A DNA stretch of 16,811 nt, taken from the NCBI GenBank assembly GCA_025362165.1, contig JANYHY010000708.1:1-16811 (forward strand). The letters are read 5' to 3'. Below the pieces are notes generated by a model. That model did not search any database. It was not told the DNA's origin and worked only from the letters and a program-made list of their open reading frames with translations. A program made the translations under genes and the position numbers. The stretch comes from Myxococcales bacterium. Its GTDB lineage: Bacteria > Myxococcota_A > Polyangia > Polyangiales > Polyangiaceae. Positions 7,807-14,735 of the stretch are shown here, in pieces. The first letter of the stretch is position 1, and every line of letters starts with the position of its first letter.

Positions 7807-8376
7807 ATGAGAGCGAGTGGCTTGTTTCTGCTGGTGTTGGGGTGCGGCGGGGACTCTGTCTCGGCTGCGGACGCAGGCGGCGTCGACGCGCTGGGCACCG
7901 ACTCCTCGAAGGTGGACTCGTCGGCGACCGACAGCGGCGCCGACACGAGCGTCGCAGATGGATCGGTCGTGGACGCGAGCGACGCGTCCATGACGCCGGA
8001 CGCAGGCGCAGGGACCTACACGGCCTACGCGCTCATCGGCGGATACGATCGCGTCGTCATCTTCAAATCGGATCCGCAGCGCAATGTGTGCTTCGAGCTC
8101 CGCCTCGTCTCTCCGCCACAGTCGAGCGGCGGCCTCACGCTGCCTTCCATGTGGGGATTCGAGAGCGCGAAGGTGACTCACGACTCCGCCGCGTGCGTCA
8201 AACAATACATGGGCGCCGCGCAGACGTGGCCCGTCGCGAGCCAGGCCGGAGTCACAAGTTGGGCGGGCTACCTCCCCAAGACGCTCGACATCGACGTCAC
8301 GCTCACCTTCAGCGGACAACCCAATTGGGCTCCCGCAACCGAGCAATTGAAGGCGACTGCATTGGTCGTCAATTGA
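7807..8376 (+). CDS. Lipoprotein with Asp/Ser/Ala linker
   Basis: ATG at 7807, four bases after the preceding stop, opens MRASGLFLLVLGCGG: a very short signal with lipobox L-G-C13. Residues about 19-68 are an Asp/Ser/Ala/Thr-rich linker (VDSSATDSGADTSVADGS). The folded part, about 120 residues, begins at TYTAYALIGGYDRVVIFKSD and contains VCFELRLVSPP and AACVKQYMG, whose two Cys could form a disulfide; it ends VTLTFSGQPNW...KATALVVN. I do not recognise the domain. Close spacing makes it the third gene of the chrB operon. Probably an outer-membrane-anchored partner of the barrel protein, by context only. Confidence 0.82.
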   Translation: MRASGLFLLVLGCGGDSVSAADAGGVDALGTDSSKVDSSATDSGADTSVADGSVVDASDASMTPDAGAGTYTAYALIGGYDRVVIFKSDPQRNVCFELRLVSPPQSSGGLTLPSMWGFESAKVTHDSAACVKQYMGAAQTWPVASQAGVTSWAGYLPKTLDIDVTLTFSGQPNWAPATEQLKATALVVN

Positions 8377-8390
8377 GGGTGTCGGCACCC
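8377..8390 (+). terminator. Hairpin directly after the chrB operon
   Basis: GGGTG-TCGG-CACCC begins on the base after the stop codon of the lipoprotein gene: a 5-base GC-rich stem with a four-base loop. No T-run follows, so intrinsic termination would be inefficient. Its place at the end of the operon is the reason for the call. Confidence 0.3.
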
Positions 8391-8446
8391 GACTCCCCAC
8401 TAGGGTCCTCCGCACCGGACGTCGCGGATGGCTCGTCGGCGTCATG

Positions 8447-8560
8447 TCAGTAAGGCACGAACGGTGGGCGGGGCAAGGCGAGGAACTTGGCGAGGGCCGG
8501 ACGCTTCCACTGGGCCTCCGCGAAATTGCGGACCTTGGGCGGCAGGTCGCCGCCGTTCAT
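8447..8560 (-). pseudogene. C-terminal tail of a glutathione S-transferase-like gene
   Basis: The last 37 codons of a minus-strand frame read LPPKVRNFAEAQWKRPALAK, then FLALPRPPFVPY and TGA. This fits the end of the alpha-helical GST C-terminal domain (a helix with 'RPALAKFLA', then a Pro-rich tail). Third codon positions are strongly G/C, as in real genes nearby. Nothing recognisable continues upstream: just beyond 8560 the plus strand encodes the zinc-binding part of an IS91-type transposase. So it looks like a 3' stub cut off by the transposon. The assignment rests on a short stretch and is tentative. Confidence 0.35.
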
Positions 8561-8857
8561 GCGCTGCACCGAGACGTGCAAAGAGACGAGGCTGGTCGCG
8601 TTTAGCTGCAAGGGTCGCGGGTTCTGCCCGTCGTGTCTTGTTGGACGGAAGATGTGCGCGACGGCGCCGCACCTCATCGACGACGTGATGCCGCGCGCGG
8701 TGCCGTTGCGCCAGTGGGTGCTGGTGCCCTCGCGTCGCGCAAGCCCTTGGCGTACGACGGAGCGCTGTGGTTCGCGTTGACGCGTCTGTTCACCAAGGTG
8801 GTGTCGCGGTTGTACGGCACACGCAGGCGCGATGAAGAAGCGCAGTCGGTAGTGTAG
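8559..8857 (+). mobile_element. IS91-family transposase remnant, N-terminal zinc-binding part
   Basis: The first frame encodes CTETCKETRLVAFSCKGRGF followed by CPSC, the Cys-rich zinc-binding segment of IS91/IS801-type rolling-circle transposases, then 'HLIDDVMPRAVPLRQWVLVP'. At about 8730 the homology shifts by one frame to RKPLAYDGALWFALTRLFTK, the segment that normally comes next, then ends near RLYGTRRRDEEAQ and a stop at 8857. So there is one internal frameshift, the region upstream of the Cys cluster is lost, and the catalytic HUH and Tyr parts are absent here. The HUH part of such a transposase appears about 5.9 kb downstream on the same strand (14736-15037). Non-functional. Confidence 0.75.
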
Positions 8858-8886
8858 CAGGCAACCGGGCGCATTGGGCATGCCGG

Positions 8887-9174
8887 TCAAGGCACGCGAT
8901 ACACCCCATATTCGACGCCCTGCATCGTCATTTTTCCTTGCCCGTTGGTGCAGAGACCCACTCGAAGGACGACCTCTCCTCCGAGTTGGCACGCAGCGTG
9001 GTTGAAGTCTTCCTGTGATTGGTACTCGCTTGTCCAGCAGACGACGCCCACGGCGTCCTTCGCGGCTGCAACGACCTCTACGCGCTCGACCGCAGCGGAG
9101 AGCTCGCCAACAAACTCGCCTGACGCTCGAGCGAAGCCACGGTTCGCGCTCGCGACTGAGTGGTATCTTGAAGG
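8887..9174 (-). pseudogene. 3' part of an unidentified gene, divergent from the kinase
   Basis: A minus-strand frame ending at 8887 reads AVGVVCWTSEYQSQEDFNHA, then ACQLGGEVVLRVGLCTNGQG and KMTMQGVEYGVYRVP. Composition (three Cys, mixed strands, no low-complexity Arg) is that of real protein rather than shadow, and the plus strand here shows none. Upstream codons (GEFVGELSAAVERVEVVAAA) may also belong to it. No plausible start is found before the sequence becomes antisense to the kinase start at 9176. Probably a 5'-truncated stub; function not recognised. Confidence 0.4.
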
Positions 9175-9175
9175 C

Positions 9176-12100
9176 GTGTACGAGCGACACCAGGGGGACC
9201 TCGTCGCCAGCCGCTTCGTCCTCGAAGAGGTGGCGGGCTCGGGCGGGATGGGCACCGTCTATCGCGCGCGCGACACGCAGGACGATCGAACCGTCGCGCT
9301 GAAGCTGCTGCACGACGACACGGACGCCGCCGCGAACGAGCGCTTCGCACGAGAGAGCCGCCTGTTGGCCGAGCTGCACCACCCCGAGATCGTGAGATGG
9401 ATCGCGCACGGCGTGGACGCTTCGGGGCATCGCTACTTGGCGATGGAGTGGCTCGAGGGCGAGGGCTTGAACCAGCTGCTCAAGCGCGCTCGGCCTTCCA
9501 TCGACGAGTCGATCTCGCTCGTGCGACGCATCGCCGGCGCGCTCGGGGCCGCGCACCGCATCGGCGTCGTCCATCGCGATTTGAAGCCAAGCAACGTCTT
9601 TCTCGTCGGCGGCAGGCTCGATCGACCGAAGCTCCTCGACTTCGGAGTCGCCAAGCCGCGCGGCGGTGATGGCCTGCGCACCGCGACGGGCGCCGTCCTC
9701 GGCACGCCGGGCTACATGTCGCCCGAGCAAGCGCGCGGTGAGCGTGACGTCGACGCGCGCAGCGACGTGTTCTCGCTCGGCGTCTTTCTCCATCGCTGCC
9801 TCGCGGGCAAGCTGCCGTTCGAAGGTCGCGACGCGTTGGCGCTGCTGATGCGCGTAATCCTCGACGAGCCGCCGCGTCTTCGCGACCTTCGACCCGACGT
9901 CCCCGCCGCGCTCGAAGAGCTCGTGCTGAAGATGCTCGCGAAGTCGCCCGAACAGAGGCCCGCCAACGCGCAGGCGGTCGCGGACGCTCTCGAGCTCGAG
10001 GGCGGCGTCACGATCGACCTCTCGCCGTCGAGCGCGGCGGAGCCTGCCGCGAGTGCGATCACCACCGGCGAGCAACGACTGCTCTGCGCGGTGTTGATGC
10101 GCGTCGTGATGGTGGACGACGACGCTGCGACGATGGACGATCCGAGCGGGAGTCTGCAGAGGTTGCGCAGGCTCGCGGCATCGTTCGGCGGCACGCTCGA
10201 CGCGCTCGTCGACGGCTCGATCGTCGTGACGTTCGCGAGCGGGCAGTCTCTCTCGGAGCAAGCGGTGCGCGCCGCGCGTTGCGCGCTCGGACTTCGCGAG
10301 CTCGTGCCCTACGCCGACGTCGCGCTCGCCGCAGGACGCGCGGATCTCTCGACGGGCTCGCGCGTGGGCGACGTCATCGACCGCGCCGTGCAGCTGCTCG
10401 GTCGCGGAGGCGACCGCGCGATCCGCTTGGACGACGTGACCTCTAGCCTGCTCGAAGCGCGGTTCGCGATCGGCGCGGACGAGCGCGGCCTCTTCTTGCG
10501 CGGCGAGAGCGGCGCCAGCGCGGTTCGCACGTTGCTCGGCAAACCGACGACGATCGTCGGTCGCGACCGCGAGCTACAGAACCTCGAGTCGATCCTCGAC
10601 GAGTGCGTCGGCGAGCCGGTCGCGCGCGCGGTCCTGGTCACGGCGCCGGCTGGCTTCGGCAAGTCACGCGTGCGCTACGAGCTGTTGCGGCGAATCGACC
10701 GGCGCGATGATCGCATCGACGTGTGGAGCGCGAGCGGCGATCCGCTCAGCGCGGGCGCGCCCTACGCGATGATCTCTCCCGTCATCAAGCGCGCGGCCGG
10801 CATCCTCGACGGAGAGCCGCTCGTCGCGCGACGAGATAGGCTGCGCGCGCGCGTGGCGCGGCACGTCGGCGCGAGCGAGGTCCAGCGCGTGGCGGAGTTC
10901 CTCGGAGAGCTAGTGGGCGCGCCCTTCGAAGAGGAGAGCCCGCAGCTCCGCAACGCGCGACGCGAGCCGATGGTGATGGGTGATCAGATCCGCCGCGCGT
11001 GGGAGGACTTCACGCTCGCCGAGTGCGGAGCTCACCCGGTGCTGTTGGTGCTCGAGGATCTGCACTGGGGAGACTCGCCGTCCGTGCGATTGCTCGACAC
11101 CACGCTGCGCTTGCTCGCGGACTTCCCGTTCATGGTGCTGGCCCTTGCGCGCCCGGAGATCGAGGATGACTACCCCAAGCTCTGGTCGGAGCGCGGCGTC
11201 GTGCACGTCCGCCTCGGCGAGCTCACGCGACGCGCTGCGGAGCGGCTCGTTCGGGAAGCGCTAGGCGCCATCGATGCGCGCGGCGTCGAGCGAATCGTGG
11301 AGCGCGCGCAAGGCAACGCGTTCTACCTGGAGGAGCTGATCCGCGCCGCCGCGGAGGGGAAGGTCGAAGCGTTGCCTGGCACGGTGCTCGGCATGGTCCA
11401 AGCGCGCTTGGAGGCGCTCGGCCAAGACGAGCGGCGCCTGCTGCGCGGAGCCGCAGTGTTCGGGCACACCTTCCACCGCGGTGGCGTCGTCGCCCTCCTT
11501 GGTGGCGAGCCAGGTGTGGACGACATGCTCCGCGATCTCGCCGAGCGCGAGATCGTGAGCGAGCGCACGACGTCCCGCTTCCCTGGCGAGCGCGAGTACA
11601 CGTTTCGACACGCGCTTGTTCGCGACGCAGCTTACGCGATGCTGATCGACGACGACTGCAAGCTCGGTCATCGACTCGCCGCAGAGTGGTTGGAGAGCGT
11701 CGGCGAGACCGCGGCGATGGTGCTCGCCGAGCAGTGGGAGCGCGCCGGCCAGCCCGAGCGCGCGTCGCAGTTCTACCAGCGCGCCGCGCAAGACGCGCTC
11801 GAGGCGAACGACTTCGCCGCGGCGATCGAGCGCGCCGATCGCGCGATCGCGCACGCCGCCTCCGCCGAGGAGCGTGGCTCGATGCTCACGCTGCAAGCCT
11901 CGGCGCACCGTTGGCGCGGAGAGTTCGAAGCGGCCGAAGAGCGCGGCGCGCTTGCAGCTTCGTGCTTGGCGAAGGGGAGCACCGCGTGGTGTCGCGCGAT
12001 GAGCGAGGTCGCCATCACGAGCGGCCGACGCGGCAATCGCGACCTGATGCTCCAAACGGCGCGCGACCTGTTGGAGGCCGTCGTCGCGTCGCAGCCGAAC

Positions 12101-13027
12101 AGCGAGCGCATCGTCGCGGCGATCACCGTGGTCAACATCGTCTACTACACGGGCGCCACCGCGCTCGCGATCGAGTTCATGCACCCACTCGAGGAGGCGG
12201 CGGAACCGCTCGCTGCGAGCGAGCCTTTTGTCGCCGCTAGGCTCCAACAAATGCGCGTCGCCATCGCGCTCGCCGCCGGCGACCTCTCCACGCGCCGGCG
12301 TTGGAGCCTCGCCTCGATCGAGAGCTTCCGCCGCGCCGGCGATCTGCGCATGACGTGCGCGCAGCAGATCAACCTCGGCTACGTCCACATCACCATGGGC
12401 CGCAATCAAGAGGCCGTCGATGGCCTGATCGCCGGGCTCGGCGAGGCCGAGCGCCTCGGCCTGGCCAACGTCGCCGCCGTCGCGAAGCACAACCTCGGGC
12501 TCGCCTTCCATCGATTGGGACGCCTGGACGAGGCTCGCGCGTTCGAGTCGGCGGCCGTTCGAGAGGCCAACGCGCACGGTGATCGAAGGGTCGAGGCAGG
12601 CTCGCGCGCCATCCTCGCATTGATCCACCTCGACGTCGGCGACGTCGAAGCGGCGCAGCGGGAGGTCGAGCACGCCATCGCCATCACCGACGCGCTCCCT
12701 CCAGGTCGAGCACACGCGTTGGCGGTGCTTGCGCTGGTGTTGCTGGGTCGCGGCCTTGCAGACGACGCGATGGGGCACGCGCGGCGTGCGCGTGAGCTGC
12801 TCGCCGAGCTTGGGCACATCGACGATGGTGAGTCCGTGATCTACTTGGCGCTCGTGGAGGCGCTGCGTGCGACGGGGCAGGCGGTCGCCGCGCGCCAAGC
12901 GGCGATCGACGCGCGCGATTGGGTCCACGCGGTCGGCGAGCGCATCGCGGTCGACGAGCGCGAGCCCTTCTTCACCGGCGTGCCGGAGAACGCGCGGATC
13001 CTCGCGCTCGCTGCAGCGCTCACATGA
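9176..13027 (+). CDS. Ser/Thr protein kinase - degenerate cyclase - AAA ATPase - TPR regulator
   Basis: GTG at 9176 places eight residues before the conserved 'DLVASRF' start and gives 1283 residues; the reading frame is open further upstream but that part is not kinase-like. Residues about 14-270 are a complete kinase: G-loop GSGGMG (21-26), Lys43 (VALK), HRDLKPSN (133-140), DFG (155-157), SPE (182-184). Residues about 299-455 resemble a class III nucleotide cyclase, but the metal-binding Asp sites are replaced (AVLMRVV, VDGSIVVTF), so it is likely inactive. Residues about 455-640 are an AAA ATPase with Walker A APAGFGKS (Lys496) and Walker B LVLEDLHW (about 624-631). Residues from about 850 to the end are TPR-like helices. 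No membrane segment, so probably cytoplasmic. Such kinase-AAA-TPR proteins are common in myxobacteria as signal transducers; the target is unknown. Confidence 0.93.
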   Translation: MYERHQGDLVASRFVLEEVAGSGGMGTVYRARDTQDDRTVALKLLHDDTDAAANERFARESRLLAELHHPEIVRWIAHGVDASGHRYLAMEWLEGEGLNQLLKRARPSIDESISLVRRIAGALGAAHRIGVVHRDLKPSNVFLVGGRLDRPKLLDFGVAKPRGGDGLRTATGAVLGTPGYMSPEQARGERDVDARSDVFSLGVFLHRCLAGKLPFEGRDALALLMRVILDEPPRLRDLRPDVPAALEELVLKMLAKSPEQRPANAQAVADALELEGGVTIDLSPSSAAEPAASAITTGEQRLLCAVLMRVVMVDDDAATMDDPSGSLQRLRRLAASFGGTLDALVDGSIVVTFASGQSLSEQAVRAARCALGLRELVPYADVALAAGRADLSTGSRVGDVIDRAVQLLGRGGDRAIRLDDVTSSLLEARFAIGADERGLFLRGESGASAVRTLLGKPTTIVGRDRELQNLESILDECVGEPVARAVLVTAPAGFGKSRVRYELLRRIDRRDDRIDVWSASGDPLSAGAPYAMISPVIKRAAGILDGEPLVARRDRLRARVARHVGASEVQRVAEFLGELVGAPFEEESPQLRNARREPMVMGDQIRRAWEDFTLAECGAHPVLLVLEDLHWGDSPSVRLLDTTLRLLADFPFMVLALARPEIEDDYPKLWSERGVVHVRLGELTRRAAERLVREALGAIDARGVERIVERAQGNAFYLEELIRAAAEGKVEALPGTVLGMVQARLEALGQDERRLLRGAAVFGHTFHRGGVVALLGGEPGVDDMLRDLAEREIVSERTTSRFPGEREYTFRHALVRDAAYAMLIDDDCKLGHRLAAEWLESVGETAAMVLAEQWERAGQPERASQFYQRAAQDALEANDFAAAIERADRAIAHAASAEERGSMLTLQASAHRWRGEFEAAEERGALAASCLAKGSTAWCRAMSEVAITSGRRGNRDLMLQTARDLLEAVVASQPNSERIVAAITVVNIVYYTGATALAIEFMHPLEEAAEPLAASEPFVAARLQQMRVAIALAAGDLSTRRRWSLASIESFRRAGDLRMTCAQQINLGYVHITMGRNQEAVDGLIAGLGEAERLGLANVAAVAKHNLGLAFHRLGRLDEARAFESAAVREANAHGDRRVEAGSRAILALIHLDVGDVEAAQREVEHAIAITDALPPGRAHALAVLALVLLGRGLADDAMGHARRARELLAELGHIDDGESVIYLALVEALRATGQAVAARQAAIDARDWVHAVGERIAVDEREPFFTGVPENARILALAAALT

Positions 13028-13143
13028 CGGGCGGGCAGATGTTGTCCGGCGGCTCGAGCAGCACGCACCCGAAGTTCGGTCCGCCGTCGGCGCTCATGCC
13101 GGCGATCTGGCAGCACCGCCGCGCGCCCCAGCGAGAGCACCTC
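13020..13143 (-). pseudogene. Cys-rich C-terminal stub of an unidentified protein
   Basis: A minus-strand frame ending at 13020, overlapping the kinase stop by eight bases, reads RCSRWGARRCCQIAGMSADG followed by GPNFGCVLLEPPDNICPPVM. The Cys spacing (RCC, FGC, NIC) and Gly/Pro content resemble the ends of myxobacterial secreted Cys-rich proteins. Upstream the frame continues a few codons (PDDGGLAIG) but no start or signal peptide is visible. Most likely the tail of a lost gene, convergent with the kinase. Confidence 0.35.
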
Positions 13144-13429
13144 CCTATTGCAAGACCGCCGTCATCAGGATTCTGGTCCTGTCGATCCCACGGCTAACGA
13201 ACGGGCCTCTCGCAAACCACTCTTCAGTGGTCAATCCGGGGGCGTCCCTGGGCCAAGCAACGCGACACCGTGGCTGCGGCGAATCGCGGCTAGCACGAAC
13301 GCTTCGACGAGGTGACTGAAAACGGGCAACCGGAACAGCCTGCGACCCAGGTCGCACTGGCCGGTGAGCTTCGCGATATGCGGGAGCGTCAGCGCTACAG
13401 CAGCGCGGGGCAGGCACGATCCCAGCCAC
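13144..13429. other. Intergenic stretch with one small hairpin
   Basis: No convincing gene in either strand. The only structure seen is ACCACT-CTTC-AGTGGT at 13216-13231, a perfect 6-base stem with a four-base loop and no T-run. It lies between the convergent ends of the kinase and the nucleotidyltransferase gene and might act as a weak terminator for either. Confidence 0.3.
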
Positions 13430-13972
13430 TCAGGCTCCCCGTCGAGCGACCGCGAAGTCGGAGGCGACGTCTTTTTCCAGGGCGCCCTTTCGTTCTTCGG
13501 ATACTGGCAGCTCTGCGATCCTTCTCAACAGCGTTGCCTCGTCGGCGAGCCCGCGTCGAACGGCACTACGGCAGAAGTGCCGATCCTTTTCACGAGCGGC
13601 GACATATTTTGCCGCGAGCATGTCGTGGAGCTCGAGACAGTGCCCCACCGCGCCGTGAGTGTTCTCGTTCGTGACGGGGACGAGGCGCGCCTCCCAGCCG
13701 GCGGGCAAGACTGCGGTCGTGGGGCCAACCCCCTGTGCGTAGTAACCGAACTCGTCGTGGAAGAACGACAGTTCACCAATGGCACCGTCGATGAGATCGG
13801 CGAGGTCTGGGCGGTGGCGCGGGTAGATGTCGACCTCATCGGAGATGAGCAGCTCCGGCGGCGCATTCGGGAACTGTCCCAAAATAGCCTGGCTCCCGAT
13901 GACGATGAAGTCGCGCTCGTTGGTGATGGCGCTGGCCGCACGGAGGATGTGCTCGAGGTCGGCTCGCTTCAA
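13430..13972 (-). CDS. Nucleotidyltransferase-fold protein, candidate toxin (DUF6036-like)
   Basis: The 180-residue product starts at TTG 13972, whose TTGA overlaps the stop of the upstream gene by four bases. FIVIGSQAILGQF (residues 22-34) supplies the G-S loop and SDEVDIYP (44-51) supplies the acidic E-x-D pair of a minimal nucleotidyltransferase fold. Other conserved-looking stretches are LIDGAIGELSFFHDEFGYYA, GVGPTTAVLPAGWE and LELHDMLAAKYVAAREKD. Widespread relatives are annotated as nucleotidyltransferase-like or DUF6036 proteins and are often paired with a small upstream gene, as here. Relatives of this fold (AbiEii, MenT) act as toxins by modifying RNA or proteins. A toxin role here is inferred from fold, size and coupling; it has not been shown for this subgroup as far as I know. 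Confidence 0.8.
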   Translation of the reverse strand: MKRADLEHILRAASAITNERDFIVIGSQAILGQFPNAPPELLISDEVDIYPRHRPDLADLIDGAIGELSFFHDEFGYYAQGVGPTTAVLPAGWEARLVPVTNENTHGAVGHCLELHDMLAAKYVAAREKDRHFCRSAVRRGLADEATLLRRIAELPVSEERKGALEKDVASDFAVARRGA

Positions 13973-14310
13973 CGAACGACCGTGTGGCGCAAGATGCGTT
14001 GTCGCGTCTTCGGGTCGAGCACAAAGGAGAATGGACTCGCTTGGCGAAGGGCGGTCGCACTTTCGGACTCGTCGGTGAGCAAAGCGAGCAGTTGCTCCAG
14101 TGGACCCTCAAGGGCAAGCGCCCATGCCTCGCGATAGGCCGGAGAGATCCGCGACAGGCGCGCGCGCGCTCCCACGCGCAGCTCGGGGTTCGCGCGAAGG
14201 CGACGAGCCACTTCGGCGTGGAGCGCGAGGCTCCGCTGGTCTGCGTCGCGATGGTTCCTCACGAGAACTAGCGTAGCACCACCGAGCAATCCTTCGCCGA
14301 AGGCGCTCAA
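13969..14310 (-). CDS. Small partner gene of the nucleotidyltransferase, candidate antitoxin
   Basis: The 113-residue frame runs from TTG 14310 to a TGA that overlaps the start of the nucleotidyltransferase gene (TTGA). The recognisable part begins near residue 24 (DQRSLALHAEVARRLRANPE) and continues with EAWALALEGPLEQLLALLTD, then RQASPFSFVLDPKTRQRILR. That alpha-helical arrangement, ending in 'RQ(A/S)(S/T)PF...vL.p..R..ilr', is the one I recall for genes placed just upstream of this nucleotidyltransferase type in myxobacteria and actinobacteria. A GTG at 14262 would give 97 residues and fits the homologous region better; the TTG at 14310 is the longest choice and itself overlaps the preceding stop (TTGA). 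No clear ribosome site precedes either. Antitoxin function is inference. Confidence 0.65.
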   Translation of the reverse strand: MSAFGEGLLGGATLVLVRNHRDADQRSLALHAEVARRLRANPELRVGARARLSRISPAYREAWALALEGPLEQLLALLTDESESATALRQASPFSFVLDPKTRQRILRHTVVR

Positions 14311-14564
14311 CGCCTCGAGGCGAACGGCTCTGCGACTACTTGGTAGTCGTCCTCATCGGGGACGTTCAGGGTCAACGCCGCTGCCGCACGTGCCTCACGA
14401 AGCGCAGCAGCGATCAGCGTGCTGCCGGCTACGGCGTTTGTCAGAAGCTTCACCGCAACGCGACGATGCAGAAGCGTGTCCATCGCGAGATGGACGGTAC
14501 CCATACCGCCCGCGCCTAGGATCCTCTCGAGCTGGTACCGTCCCGCGATGAGAGACTCGGCCAT
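14307..14564 (-). pseudogene. Ser/Thr kinase N-lobe stub
   Basis: ATG 14564, with GGAG just upstream, gives 85 residues: AGRYQLERILGAGGMGTVHL (G-loop GAGGMG at 17-22), then HRRVAVKLL with the ATP-binding Lys39, and an alpha-C-like helix ALREARAAAALT. There the kinase homology stops, where 'HPN' normally follows, and an unrelated tail NVPDEDDYQVVAEPFASRR ends at 14307. The catalytic loop, DFG and substrate lobe are all missing. Its stop overlaps the TTG start of the small partner gene (TTGA), so it may be translated as the first gene of that unit even though it cannot be an active kinase. An in-frame GTG at 14615 is an alternative start. Most likely a deletion product. Confidence 0.7.
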
Positions 14565-14623
14565 GTCTCCGGGCACTGTACACGTGCCGACCTCTGTGCC
14601 GTACCTCTTCGTCACCTAGCGCC

Positions 14624-14646
14624 TGTGTCGACTGGGGATCGACACA
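14624..14646. promoter_or_regulatory. Perfect dyad TGTGTCGA-N7-TCGACACA, candidate operator
   Basis: Two perfect 8-base inverted arms are separated by seven bases (CTGGGGA). The site is 60 bases upstream of the ATG at 14564, the first gene of the minus-strand kinase-stub / antitoxin-like / nucleotidyltransferase unit, which is where an autoregulatory operator of a toxin-antitoxin operon would be expected. It could instead be an RNA hairpin; there is no T-run after it on either strand. Confidence 0.4.
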
Positions 14647-14735
14647 CGCGGAATGGCTCTTATGTTGCGCGCGCGTTCGCAGTTGCCTCCTAGAGCCGAT
14701 GGTAGCATTGGGTGAAATGGTCGGGGAAGATTGGC

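Noticed and set aside
8447..10261. A long open minus-strand frame (about 600 codons)
   Set aside because: Most of it is antisense to the kinase domain, has an Arg/Ala/Glu-rich low-information composition, and shows no family motif; only its last 37 codons look like real protein.
11261..12928. A minus-strand frame of about 555 codons
   Set aside because: Antisense to the ATPase/TPR part of the kinase gene. The open frame is a by-product of high G+C at third positions.
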